64,000 bases of DNA, from contig JAHLWZ010000004.1 in the NCBI GenBank assembly GCA_020536535.1, forward strand, positions 310,001 to 374,000, written 5' to 3'. The position numbers and the translations under genes are program-made. The notes under the pieces were generated by a model that did not search any database, was not told the origin of the DNA, and worked only from the letters and a program-made list of their open reading frames with translations. The stretch is from Pelomyxa schiedti. Its lineage: Eukaryota; Evosea; Pelobiontida; Pelomyxidae. This document shows, piece after piece, positions 1 to 11,192 of the stretch (positions are counted from its first letter, which is position 1; each line of letters begins with the position of its first letter).

Positions 1-187
1 AGGAGTCATGGCGCTAATTAATTTTTGTTATTCAAGACAGTTTCAGTTATTGTAATAAGATATACCCAGAGCTTTCCCAGACAATATTGTGCCCCGCATA
101 AGCAAAAGTATGCTCCGTATACAACTGTAACTGATTCATTTTGAAACTAATTTTATTAACAAAGATTACAGATTCGCATTAACCTTG

Positions 188-964
188 CTAGAAGCTCAAC
201 AAGCTGTTGGAGTGTCTCCAATTTGGGGACTTTATCCCGTGATATATCAAGAAGTAAACCCCTAACAGCATTTTGCGTGATGAGAACACATGACTAGGGG
301 AAGAACTACCTTGTGGCCAAAGAAGGAAAATCCATGACACAGATTGGAGGAATAAACAAGTGAGGGTAGAGGCGGCACACATGAATAATTTGCAATAAAG
401 TGAGGAGGCCATAGAACAGTCCTTTTCAAGTCAAAAGGCAAATTGGAGAACTAAAAGAGCATTTCCCACAGCGTGGAGTGTAATCTGAATACCAGAATCG
501 GTCCTTGATATCAAAGAAACATCCTTCCCAGTCTTGATCATCATGACATAGCCCTGGTCATGAATCAAAGCCTTCGAGTAGTCCAATCCCAGGGGCGAAT
601 CACTAGTCTCAGAGCTAGAATCGCGTAACAAATCCGCTGTTACGCGAACCGCCCCATCACAACCGCATTGATGAACGTCGCTGGTGTTCCCTTCTCCCAT
701 CATCGGCTCCTCTGCAGTCGCGGAGGTGGTGTATTTCGCAAAGCATTCAAGGCCAAACCGACGACCGTGGAGTCTCGCGGCGTGGGCAAATCTACTGGAG
801 CAACAACTGTCACCCACAATGATGGCAATAGCCGGACTGGAGCGCAGCACTGCGCCGACGTCATTTGTAGGCGACGTAGCGTAAGTGTTCGACAGTGGCA
901 CAATGGACTTTGGTAAGGGCAGTAGGTTGTCCCCCAACACGCCAGCCCACGTAACCGACGTCAT
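188..964 (-). CDS. Unrecognised protein, 5' part only (gene runs off the left edge or ends near it)
   Basis: The reading frame starts at an ATG at 964 and stays open for 177 codons to a stop at 431. Further open stretches continue in other frames down to about 188, which suggests introns. The protein begins with hydrophobic and small residues and has a Cys/His-poor, weakly conserved look. Around 480-560 it carries a sheet-like stretch (GYVMMIKTGKDVSLISR). A possible downstream exon near 190-260 is leucine-rich and helical (ETLQQLVELLARL). I recognise no family. Opposite-strand ORFs over 668-916 overlap it but lack family signals. Exon edges and the 3' end are not resolved; a coding call rests only on the long frame and plausible composition. 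Confidence 0.4.
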
Positions 965-1033
965 TTCTAAATAATTAAATCAAACGATCTTTTGATTGTT
1001 TCTGGGAAAAAACACAACAAGGAGAAAATGTTC

Positions 1034-3347
1034 TCATTCACACCAGCTATCGTCGGAGCCAGTGCCACTATCACCATTGCTGCTGGCACTGTCACTACAA
1101 GATTCACTATCACTATCAATCGAATCAGGCTCATTCGACTCGTCATCACTGTCAGGGAGGGAAGGAGGCGGAGCAGCAGAAGAAGGATCCGGAGGAGCAG
1201 CGTGCTTGGAAGCCCAACGAATGGCCACCAGGCCACAGGCGCCAGGCCCCCCGACGTGGATAGCATCAATGGGCCCCTCATCCCCTCGCGCCGGCTTGCC
1301 GCCGTCGCCTACCACAATTGCCAGCTTCTGGCGGCTGGCCACCGCGTAGTTCTCCACGGCGGAGTACCCGCCGCCTCCCCCGCCGCAGGACAGCGAGCCC
1401 CCGCCTCCTCCGCCGTATCTCCACCCCGGCGCCCCCCCCTTGCTCTTCTTTGCCACGGGCATGCGGGCGCCCTTGCCCGACACCGGGTGCTGGTCCGCCC
1501 AGCTCCTCGCCTCTGCCCCCCCGCGCCCGCCGCACCCCGCGTACTTCAGCCTGCCTGCGCCATCCTTGCGCCACCGCCCTTCCCCGGCAGCGCCGCCGCC
1601 CCCGTGGGAGCCCTTGGTGCCGTCCTCGGGGGAGTGGCCGCCGTCGCCCCCGTTTGCTTTTGTCCCGGTCCCTCCTTGGCTGCCCCCGGGCTCGGAGCTG
1701 CCTGCTTTCCCCCCGCCGGCTGTTACAATCCCTTCGATCATTGAGTCACCTCCATCTGTTCCCTTGAGTGGCTTCAGTTTGCCCCAGGAGCCCCCTGCTC
1801 CTCCCCCACCAATCGCAATTGCATTGATTGATGTCACGCCTGATGGAACTTTGAAAGTGAATTTGCCTGGTGTGGAGAAGACTTTGCAGGGCTGTGTTAT
1901 GAAACTGGTCCCAATCCAGCCAGTAGAGTGTTGTGGCTGTTTAGCCAGAAGCTTGGGACCCCCAACCGTTGCTCTGACTTGCACAACATATTTAGTGTCC
2001 AGCGAAAGATCTTCCAGAATGTAAGTGTTCCTTTTGGTATTCCACTCGTGTAGGACTTTAGTTCCACGCAGTAGTTCACCCTGATATGAATAGGCCAGTT
2101 TTGGCTTCGGTATTGACACATCTGTTGTTGTCTCTTTCAGTTTGATTGTAGCAGTTGTGCCTTGCACCCTGCACTTCAATTCCAAAAAAGGAAATAGGTA
2201 CAGCCCACACTGTGAGAGTACCTTTTCTAGCATGCCGGAGTCAGCCACAAATGTCAGCTTCCCCAGTTGCAGTGGCTCTGGAAGGCAAATATCGTCAGCT
2301 TCAAGAAAATCGTCCACCAGGGGTTGTGTATCTTCATCATTTTGGAGGAGGGTCAGAGTCTGCAATACCGAGAAGTTATTAGGGCATTCTCTCAAGTGCT
2401 GAATTGCGTCTTTGATTTGGTGAAGTTTGTCACGTTCAAGCAGTATTTTCTCTGTTGGTTTGTAAGAAAAATGGAAGGTGATGGGGGAACAACTTGTAGA
2501 TTCAGTAAGTGCATGTGACAGTTCTGCCTCCATTGCATCCAGTTGTGAAAGGAAAAGGGTCTTTTGTTTGTCCACAGCCTGATGAAAGGAGGAAAATACG
2601 GTTTCTATGGTATCTCGTGTTCCTCTCACATCAGCCTTCAGCCGTCTTCGTTCTGTGTCTTCTCCAACCTTGGGGTCGGAGACTGAATTTAACGTCGTCT
2701 TAATTTTCCTTGATGTTCTGAGAAGTGTGTCAAGTACTTCGTCGTGAGCAGTATCACGAATTGTGGCATCATCTCCGTCCTCTTCTTTGCAGAGAAGGCA
2801 GCACAATTTCTATTGATGTTCAGAGGGGCAATTTAACTGAACTGAAATCACAGTGACTGCACACCTTGTGATCAACAGACCACATATCAAGGCCTTTATT
2901 TGGGTGCCGCGGGCACTTTGCCTCAGTCAAGACTTGCTTAGGTTTTAGTGCAAGTGAAATCCTCTTATGCGATTCATTTACTTTAAGCTTGTGCACCAAG
3001 CTATCACACTGAGCACACAAAGCAATTTCTTCGTTTGGACACCAGACTGTTGCCTCATTTGCAGTGCACTCTGCACACCGCAACGTGTTATGTCCTCCCT
3101 TATCATTTTCAGACGTGGCACTCAGGCCGAAACCGGCATCCTCCATAACCGCAAGCAATCCCATGGTAGTGAGATTCTTCTCCCATGCAGCAACTTCAAC
3201 TCTACAAATGGGGCACAGGTGTCTGGCATCACTCTGCGCAGTGGTCCAGCATACAGAGCACACTGTGTGCCCGCATGGTGACAGCAGAATAGGGTGGATT
3301 TCCGAGGCAGAGTATTTCTGCCTGCACAGCCCGCAACTGGCTGTCAA
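1034..3347 (-). CDS. TRIM-like protein: RING finger, B-box, coiled coil, FN3-like domain, glycine-rich C-terminus
   Basis: Two exons (3347-2865 and 2809-1034) joined over a 55-base GTGTGC...AATAG intron give 752 residues. The N-terminus has a C3HC4 RING (CGLC near residue 5, CPIC near residue 46), followed by a B-box (CAEC...CAQC) and a second Cys/His cluster that only becomes complete after splicing (CPRH...CCLLC). This order is typical of TRIM-type E3 ubiquitin ligases. A predicted helical region follows. An FN3-like segment (TKYVVQVRA) then leads into a region opening with FTFKVPSGVTSI and continuing as a long Gly-rich tract, ending in a Ser/Asp-rich acidic tail. Ubiquitin-ligase activity is inferred from the RING and B-box. 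The Gly-rich tail resembles secreted or surface repeat proteins more than animal TRIM tails. Confidence 0.8.
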
Positions 3348-3424
3348 GTGACGAGAACTCCCTCTTTTTTTCCCCTCATGTGCCCCACCTAGAACATTGT
3401 ATATAAGTTTAGCCGAAAGAAGCC

Positions 3425-3748
3425 TTAGAGAGTTCTACTTTTAGGGACTCCAAGCTTCAGTGGTGATGCACCGGAAGCGGAACTAGCACTAGAACTCGAA
3501 CTAGCGGTAGAACTAGGGCTAGGGCTAGAGCTAGAAGCAGAACTGGCATTTGAATTCGAACTCGAAGCTGAGCTGGAGCTAGACATCACGGGAGCTGCAC
3601 TTGCAAGCGATGGCGCGCTCTTTTGACTCAACGGCAAAGGGGACGCAGGTTTATTCAGGGGGAGGGTATCGGGGCGCGATCTTTTGTTGGGAGGCTCGGA
3701 GGCCGCAGTTGACGCTGAAGTCGAGGCTGAGGCCGACGCCGACGACAT
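3425..3748 (-). CDS. Small serine-rich low-complexity protein (107 codons, uncertain)
   Basis: An ATG at 3748 opens a frame to 3425 that sits between the F-box/WD40 gene stop (3971) and the RING/B-box gene start (3347), on the same strand. It is dominated by Ser and Ala in an irregular six-base periodicity, with one short basic patch (NKRSRP) that could act as a nuclear signal. No domain is visible. It could be a genuine short gene, the first exon of a longer one, or a chance frame through simple sequence. A TATATA stretch near 3400 lies between it and the next gene. Confidence 0.35.
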   Translation of the reverse strand: MSSASASASTSASTAASEPPNKRSRPDTLPLNKPASPLPLSQKSAPSLASAAPVMSSSSSASSSNSNASSASSSSPSPSSTASSSSSASSASGASPLKLGVPKSRTL

Positions 3749-3970
3749 ACTACAACGACAGAATCCAACAAATGATGGAGTATTTGGTGGTGTTTCGTGG
3801 AAAACAATTCTGGTGGCTCTTGAAAGAGTTGTGTGAATCCCAAAGACAACGAACGAATCATTTTGGTGTTAAGAATTCAATGAGCGTTTTCTTTTCTTTC
3901 CTTGCTCAGAGGTGAAGGTCTGGAAGTGGGAAAAACTTGAGTAAGAAACTTGGTGGGTTTTGAGGGTGGT

Positions 3971-6041
3971 TCATACTTCAAGAAGAACAAGGTCTCTTCC
4001 ACACAGTACAGCCAAGCAGTCACTTCCAGCCATGCACATGAAAGAGGGTGTGCCAGGTTGGTACACGAATATGTGAACCAATTCGCGGTTGAATATATTG
4101 TACACCTTTGTAGACAGAGTAAGAATAGGGTTGTTAAATTCGGTTATAGGACATACAAAAATTTTCTGCTGCCGAGCAATAAAAAGGAATGGGGTATCCA
4201 GTAGGGAACTGCTGAAATTCATCAAACTTTCTGGAAGTGTGCACAGCTCTTTGCAACTTCTGGTGTCATAAACGGAAATAGAATACCCTACACTGGATTA
4301 AAACGGGCTTGCGAGGATAGAAGCCGGCGTACCACATAAGGCAAGGCATCCATGAGACACAAAGGCTTCTTGAATTGGAAATTTCGGCGTGATCACAGTT
4401 AATGGGGTGTTACTTTCCAGAGAGGCTACCCAAGCAGACTCGGCACCAATAATAACAAAGCGTCGTGAATCCTTATCTATCTCCAACTTGTACACAGGGT
4501 GACCAACATCATACTCCTAGTACGAGTTGCGTTTGCTGGTTATGAATGGAGAGTAAGCTTTCGGGTTGAGAGATTGTGCCAATGCGAACAGATAAAGAGA
4601 TAAAACGAACGAAGGTACAAACCATTTCACAATGGTAGTGTCCACTTCCACGTTTCCATACTTTCACATTGCCGTCGTTTGAGACAGAAATGATAGTTGT
4701 TAGAAAGGGGAAATCTGATGGCTTGACAGAGGCGAGTGCACAAACAGATTTTTTGTGTGCTTGCCACCAAGAGAAGTCCGAATTATTGGAATGCGTACCG
4801 GTTGTATTTGTATGAAGTTGCCATAGTCTGTGCTAGTTTTAATACATTTCATTGTGAAAGCAAAGTCCTAGAATACCTTATCTTTCCATTTGTGTAACCA
4901 GCAACAACCTCGCGGGAGTAAGAGTCATAAAGTATACTTGAGACGCGGTCTCTGTGGTCAGAAGTTCGCATTGTTGTGACATGCACTCCAGAACGAATAT
5001 CATACACCTCCACTAAGGCCTGCATCTCACTCGCAAAGATAAAAATGTGCTTAGAGAGGTCCGTGAAGACTATTCTATGCGGTATAATACTGATTTGAGG
5101 CATTGAATATAACCCACTCAAATCAAGGGACACAACATTGCTGGGAGGCAGTAGATGCCCACAAACGTGTGCTGGCAAGTCAACATCATTCACTGAGGTG
5201 TACAACCTCGCCTTAAGATGCTCATTTGCTTGCCTGATTTCTTTAACGATTCTCGAGGAAATGGGCAGGACAGTGGTGACAACCTGAGGAAAAGGTGGAA
5301 GTAGAGCGGGGATAGGCGGAGGCAAATGAATTGGAGGCAGTGGAATAAAGCTCAGGCGTGCCATGTCTGTTATAGTTTCTTGTCTTACTGTATGCTCAGT
5401 TCCTAATCGTACACATAGTGCATCAATGCACTCATGAACTCCGTCATGCTTGCACACAAGAATGTTGCTAGAATCCCATGCAAGAATACTAGTAGACTCA
5501 GCATAGGAACGAAAGCTATACTAAGGACAATGAGTATTTTGGGAGTTTTTGTGAAAAGTGAGAGCACACAGGAGCAGCACCACAAATGAATTCTTGTTTA
5601 GCATATGAGGTCTTAAAGAACTGCTTCCAGGAAGAAGGTTTCCCCTTGCATAGGGGTGGTGGTGACTGTGGCAGACAAAATCTGCCAGAACACATGCTTC
5701 TCCAAACCTCTTCATCATTAGACATCATATTAAACTGCCTTTTTTTCACGGTTAGTAAACTCAACAGTCAGTGGAAAAAGCCCACAGCACAAAAACAGTT
5801 TATTTTTTGTGTGACAAAGAAGGAACCTATTAACCAAGGAGACAGAGCACAAGTCCTTCAAATTCAAGAACATGAAAATCCTCACCAGTGCATCCCTGTT
5901 AAGTCTCGAGACGAAATTGAACCCACCGGTGTCCAGGAACCCATCCAACAAATCCTCATTCTCCTCATCGTCAACCTCGCCTCCATCACCATCAATCTTC
6001 TTCTCTTGGTGCACGTCACCCCCAGGATTGGGCACGTCCAT
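3971..6041 (-). CDS. F-box/WD40 repeat protein (substrate receptor of an SCF ubiquitin ligase)
   Basis: Six exons (6041-5827, 5738-5570, 5520-4877, 4827-4623, 4516-4333, 4287-3971) sum to 577 residues in one frame. The F-box is formed across the first intron: LVRIFMFLNLKDLCSVSLVNR joins to QFNMMSNDEEVWRSMC, a classic F-box ending. WD40 blades follow, including ILAWDSSNILVCKHDG, VAGYTNGKIRLWQL (created by splicing) and VSNDGNVKVWKRG, then SVYDTRSCKEL near the end. Such proteins bind Skp1 through the F-box and hold substrates on the propeller; the substrate cannot be inferred. The first intron has a textbook TACTAAC branch site. The donor of intron 2 could be a few bases different. Confidence 0.88.
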
Positions 6042-6296
6042 CCCTGCTGTTCCTCTGGTTTTTTCTTTCTCTTTATCTTTTGGGAAAAAAAAAAAGGGAA
6101 AATTCCCTGTGGGGCATGACCTCCTGAGGCTTCAACAATCTGATGTGGCAGCACCGGAAGGTACGGAAGCCGCCACTTCCATTCCCTTGGGAATCCTCCA
6201 GAAAGATGTTCCACAATTCCCGAAAACCAATCGTTGTGTGTTTCCCAACGAACTGTACATTGTACATTACAAGAAACAAAACACACCATCGCCACC

Positions 6297-8746
6297 ATGG
6301 CATCCGCAGCCACTGCAGGCTCGTCGGATGTGAGTGAGGCCACCAGGCACGTCGTGAGCGTGTCCTACGTGATCTGGAACGTAGTAGTGCCCGTGGCCAT
6401 TGTTCCCGGCACGAGAGGGAGCGCGAAAGCGAGGGCCAGCGGGAGCGAGAGGCAGGACGGCGAGGGACCGGCGGCGGGGGGTCGCCTGAGAATGGGGCCA
6501 AAGGGGCAGGTGGTCCACTTCCCACAAGTGATTTTTGAGGACGACCTGGTTGTGAGCTGCGTGGATTTGCTGGTGCTGGCTGAGGCTCTGTTCCCATTGG
6601 TGCGGTGTGCCCTGATAATGTGTTGCTTACTAGCTGAGAGAGACTTGGATGAAATAGACTCTAACCGCGTTCGTTTCCGTAGGTGGCCTTATCTTGCAAA
6701 CAAGTTGTGAAAATATGCCCAGCTAGAAGACCCGACATTTCTCTCTGCATATGCGCAAAGGCTGGAGCCTATTCTTGTGCCAAGTGGTTGTGCAATCACG
6801 GGGTGGTTTGTGCGGCAGACAACCCCGGTATCTGTGCCCAGGCTCTGCAGTATGCCTGCGCTGAAGGTCACTTTAAGACAGCACAGCTGATTCGCAATAT
6901 TGGTCTGTTTCATAGAGAGGCTGTAGTACCAATTTTCACTCACGTATGCACCTGTGGAAACCTTAGCATCGCGAGATGGCTGGCCACCGAGTTCCAACTA
7001 GGTCCCGACAACATACCTAGTACTTCACAAAGGGCAACACTGGAATCGGTTTGCCAGAAAGGTCTCAAAGAGATTGTGCAATACCTTACAGATCTGTTTG
7101 AGGTGACCGGGCCCGAGGCTAGGTCTTGGTCTCTTCTTAACAGCGCATGCTCAGGTGGCCATTTAGAACTTGCTTCATGGTTGGTGGACAGATTCGACTT
7201 GACGGCTGATGACGCAATTTTTGCTCTCGAAGATTGCTGTAAACGAAATCACTTTGACATGGCCAGGTGGCTGGCAGATAGATTTGGGCTATATGATTAC
7301 GATCAACGTATTAAGGAGGCATTATGCGGTGCCTGTAAATGCGGGAACCTAGCTTTGGCTAAATGGCTTGTAAGTACCTTTGCATTGGACATGACAGATA
7401 TCCTCAGTAACCGGTGCTTGGCGCTACAGACTGCCTACTCCGAGGGACACATTGATATTGCAGACTGGTTATTGACAGAGTACCCTTCAGCAAAGGAAGC
7501 TTTCCGAGATTGCGTTGTTTCCTTTTGTTCTTTCTCCATCGAATCTGTGTGCAGAAGCGGAAATTTGGCACATCTTAAGAACATTGCGTCTGCGTTCTCT
7601 ATCACAGCCCAAGACTTTAAGCACTGTGATGCCCGTGGAAATGCTATCAGAAGTGAGAATGTGGAGCTTATTCAGTGGCTTGCTGAGGAATTCTCTCTAG
7701 CCGAGGACTTCCTTGAGGCTGGATCATCTGTATGTGCCACACGGAACATAAACTTCTCCAAGTGGTTCATCACCCATTTCGAGGTACCCCGAGAAAATAT
7801 TATCAACCAGTGCCTCACGCAGTGCGCCGTTCATGGGAACTGTGAACTTGCCAAGTGGATGCTATGCACCTTCTCCATCACCCCGGAAGAGTTCCGCGAA
7901 GCATCCGGGGCGATTTCGCTCTTCTGCTCCAAGGGCTCTTTGGAGTTCGTGCAGTGGATGGTAGAGACATATTCCGTGAAGCGAGACGAGATACTGAACG
8001 AAGAAAACAGCGGATTCGAAGCAGCCTTCGAAAGCCGGAACTTCGGCGTCGCGTCGTGGCTGATCCAGCACTTCTCCATCACCCGCGACGACATCCAAAA
8101 CGACGACATATACGCGAAGTGCAACGACTTTGAAGACGCCGAGTGGGTGCACCGGTCACTATTCCGCGGCGGCGCCGAGGAGGCCAACGGGCTGTTCCAG
8201 ATCGTCTCTCGGAACCACGACATCGACTTTGGCGACTGGCTGGTGAAGAACATGGTACGCCGCGCGCGGCCCAAGCACTTCCACAACGTGCGAGCTCTCG
8301 TCGCGGCCTGCGAGGGCGACGACGTGTGCCTCGCCAAGTGGTTCGCGAGCACGTTCGAGCTCAACGCGCGGGACATCAGGGCCAGCGACGCCATGGAACT
8401 GGCGTGCGCGGCCGGAGCACTGCACGTCGCGAAGTGGCTGCGGCAGGCTCATGGGATGGCGCCGCCCGACGTAGTCAGGGTGTTCAGGCTCAGCTGCGTG
8501 AGCGGGAACCTGTCGACGGCCGAGTGGCTTCACCGGGAATTCAATGTGACCGCTGACGACGTGAGGTCCGCGTCGTATGTGGCCGTCACGTCGGCTTGCC
8601 ATAATGGCCATTTGGATGTGGCAAAGTGGCTGGTGCAGTGCTTCTCACTTACTGACCTTGAAATGGCCGCGCACAGCAAGACCCTGCTCAAGAACTGCAG
8701 CTGCGAACCCAGAGTAGTCTCCTGGCTCAAGCACTTCATCCACTAG
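6297..8746 (+). CDS. WL-repeat protein: many ankyrin-like units with a conserved Trp-Leu pair
   Basis: The start is an ATG in a strong context (GCCACCATGG) at 6297. Exon 1 (6297-6599) joins exon 2 (6683-8746) over an 83-base intron, giving 788 residues. After an Ala/Gly-rich lead ending EALFPL, the protein consists of about 18 units of roughly 33-36 residues. The pattern is a small helix with G-N/H-L-x-x-A-K/E-W-L-V, then F-x-L/I-T-x-x-D-V/I-R, as in HLDVAKWLVQCFSLT near 8600. Spacing and helical pattern resemble ankyrin repeats, but the invariant W-L and the acidic T-x-x-D are distinctive. The second copy at 51898-54351 shares the lead motif EALFPL. A binding or scaffold role is inferred; no enzyme domain is seen. 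Confidence 0.85.
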
Positions 8747-9555
8747 TTAAATACCACCATACATAAACATTCTCCTAACTGTGCCAAGTGATCGTTCAAA
8801 AGAAAAAACCCAAGTTGATTGTACCCAAGCTTGTTTGGTGTCGCGTTTCTGGTGCAAGGATGGCCGAACACCTAAAAAATCGAAGGACACCTTCGTAAAC
8901 GAAGGTTGGTTCGAATCACACCTTCGATTCGACTTTAGAAATAGAATAGACATTTCTTGTTTTCTTATTGTGGTTACTGTGTTACAATGGAAGTTCCTTT
9001 CTGTCCGGAACATTTTCATGCAAGAAGTACTTGTGGCACATCCTATATGAGAAAGGAATGGGTGCTCCGCCTCATATTCATCTCCCTACACGGCTGAATA
9101 AAATAATCAACGGACCGGAACGCTGTCCCGTTGCTATGGACCAACTTAATAATTTTACAAGAGAAAAAATAAAAATCATGAAAATGAATGAAAATTGTGT
9201 ATTTGTATATTTTTTGTATTTTTTTTGTATGAGGTGAACTCACGCATCACCCACGTGAACATACACAGCCATAGGAAACAGCAACAGATGGCCATTTCTC
9301 CAGTATAAGTACTACTCCGGGATGAGCAGATACTGCCGAAAACAGCAACCTTCTGCTCACATCTTACTATCCTCAATACAAAAGGGATCAACGCACCCTT
9401 GGCCTGGAAAACGCCTGGGGAGCTCCAGGATAGTGAACGACATTGCTAGTAATGCACGCGGTACACCAAGTGCTGGCTCACTGCAACAAGGGCGTTCACC
9501 TAAAACGGTGTCTGTTTTTACCAAAAAAAATTTCTCTAGTTTCCAGTCAATTAAT
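8747..9555 (+). other. Gene-poor interval between convergent genes
   Basis: About 800 bases lie between the stop of the WL-repeat gene and the stop of the RanBP2 zinc-finger gene. I see only short, compositionally poor frames and A/T runs such as 9170-9230. The one structured element is a cluster of inverted repeats at 8881-8926, listed separately. The interval probably holds the two 3' untranslated regions. Confidence 0.6.
8881..8926. repeat. Cluster of inverted repeats (CGAAGG / CCTTCG, four copies)
   Basis: CGAAGG at 8881 and 8900 alternates with CCTTCG at 8890 and 8921. The pair at 8889-8906 forms a perfect 7-bp stem (ACCTTCG/CGAAGGT) around a TAAA loop. The cluster lies about 135 bases past the WL-repeat gene stop and could fold as a 3'-end structure in RNA or a cruciform in DNA. 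The function is unknown. Confidence 0.6.
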
Positions 9556-9996
9556 TTATGAGTGGCCAGAGTTGGTGGTGGCGTTGGAAACATCTTGGAG
9601 GGCGCGTAACAAGGCGTCAATGAGCTCGTGGCCGTGCTGAATTGAAGTAGTCTGGGCCCTCCTGGTCTCCCTCTGCGTGGTCTCGATGCCGTCGACCTTC
9701 TGTTGCAGCTGCAGCAGCATCTCGTTGTATCCCTCGAACTCCCGCCTAGCCGCCGCCGCCGCGTCCGCCACCCTCTTCATCAGCCCGGCCAGCTCCCCCT
9801 GCGTCCTCGACAGTGCCGCGTCGCTGCTTGTTGTTGCGCCCTGCACGCACGTGTGTCACTTTACTCACCAAAACGTGGTAGCACATACAGACGCTCCCGG
9901 AGGGTCTCTGATTCTCTCCGTGCCACACATGTCACACGCGGTGTACGAGATCGGGTTCTCATATGTGCACACAGGACAAGCCCACTGCATTTGCAT
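9556..9996 (-). CDS. Small RanBP2-type zinc finger plus coiled-coil protein
   Basis: Exon 1 (9996-9889) and exon 2 (9840-9556) flank a 48-base GTATGT...GTGCAG intron and give 130 residues. Residues 4-30 hold a RanBP2/NZF-type finger with two CxxC pairs (CPVC and CDMC) and the usual W before the first Cys and N-P between the pairs. The rest is an Ala/Glu/Gln-rich helical segment (GELAGLMKRV onward) likely to form a coiled coil. Fingers of this class bind ubiquitin or single-stranded RNA; which one applies here cannot be told. The start at 9996 is the nearest ATG before the finger. Confidence 0.75.
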
Positions 9997-10183
9997 GGTA
10001 ACAGTTTTTTTTTGTTTATTGTTCTTTGTGACGGCCGGAAAAAGGGGGCACCTCAAAATACGTAAAGTTTCCCAAGCCTTTTCAAACTTGGGAGTAACAC
10101 GAGAAAAGAGCTCGATAAGAAACAGAACACTAAATCAGAACACTAAATTTATTGCTCAGCAAAGCATTTTATTGATAAACACT

Positions 10184-10935
10184 TCAGCTTCTGGCAATGG
10201 TGACCTCAACTTCTACTCCGGGCTCGATTGGAATGGAGGTCTGAGAATTTCGGTGAGAAATTAAGAGTGACAAAAGAGTGAGATTGGGTAAGCACTAGGC
10301 AGAAAAAGAGGTGGTGCCCGGTAGTTTGTGGTAGGTTTTAAATGTTATTGAGGAGAAAAACATACGATCTCTTTGACAACTTCGGAGGGGCTGTGGAGGT
10401 CAATAACACGCTTGTAAATTCTCATTTGGAACCGGTCCCACGTTTTGGAACCTGGGATTATTCAAAAAAGAAGCCGGGAAGTGCGTCAGGAGTACCTTCA
10501 CCACAAGGTGTCCTTCTTGTGGTAATTCGCAAAATCTTGGTTGGCATTCTCAGTGGTCCGCGTACGTGAAGGTTTTTGTTTTTTGCTCCCCTGATGAGGT
10601 CCCTGCACACTGCACCTCGTTAAGAGAAGCACGCACGAAAAACTATGCAGTGTCGCACGACATGTATGTGCGTTAAACTACAAAACATAGAAAGCGAAAT
10701 CGATGCATATTAAACCAGCACAAAATAAAAACCACAAAATAACCAAAAGGGTAGACGGGGAAAAAAGCGGCATACCCTTCTCCACATTTCGCTTGTTGCG
10801 GCTTGTTAAAGTGATTCTAATGCGATGGCGTGGGTTCTCTACATCAGCGACTTTCTTTGTGACGGGGGGATGCACGGCTGCTGGTGCGGGTGCCACTGGT
10901 TGTGGTGGGTTTGTTGCGGTTGCGGTTGTCGCCAT
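10184..10935 (-). CDS. RPS20: 40S ribosomal protein uS10 (RPS20)
   Basis: Four exons (10935-10776, 10609-10496, 10451-10366, 10240-10184) give 138 residues. Diagnostic segments are [11 protein letters not shown] in exon 1, [22 protein letters not shown] in exon 2, [20 protein letters not shown] in exon 3, and [15 protein letters not shown] at the end. These match the cytosolic eukaryotic family along the whole length. The N-terminal 35 residues are a Pro/Ala/Thr-rich extension slightly longer than usual. The protein is part of the small-subunit head. All splice phases agree, so the model is secure. Confidence 0.95.
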
Positions 10936-11192
10936 TTTCTACGTGAGATCTGTCGTGTTTTGTCGCAGGACCGGTAACGTGTCTCGTGCGAGACGATGGC
11001 GCGATTGTGTGATGTCCGAAAAGCGAAGAACGGGAAAAAAATTTAATTTAATTTTTTTCCCTTCATTTATTGAGGCACGTCACTCCTTTGGCTGCAATTG
11101 CGAATTTTCTTAGGGACTGTTCTAACCCTCTATTTCTTATCTCTTAGGCGAAAGTGCAGAAAAAAAAACAAGTCCGACTACAACGACTACTC

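Noticed and set aside
992-1767. Long plus-strand frames opposite the RING/B-box gene
   Set aside because: They mirror the GC-rich glycine tract of the minus-strand gene and have no domain content.
8857-8927. tRNA-like boxes (TGGCCGAAC and GGTTCGAATC) suggesting a tRNA gene
   Set aside because: The bases that should form the acceptor and T stems do not pair; the signal is explained by the CGAAGG/CCTTCG inverted repeats.
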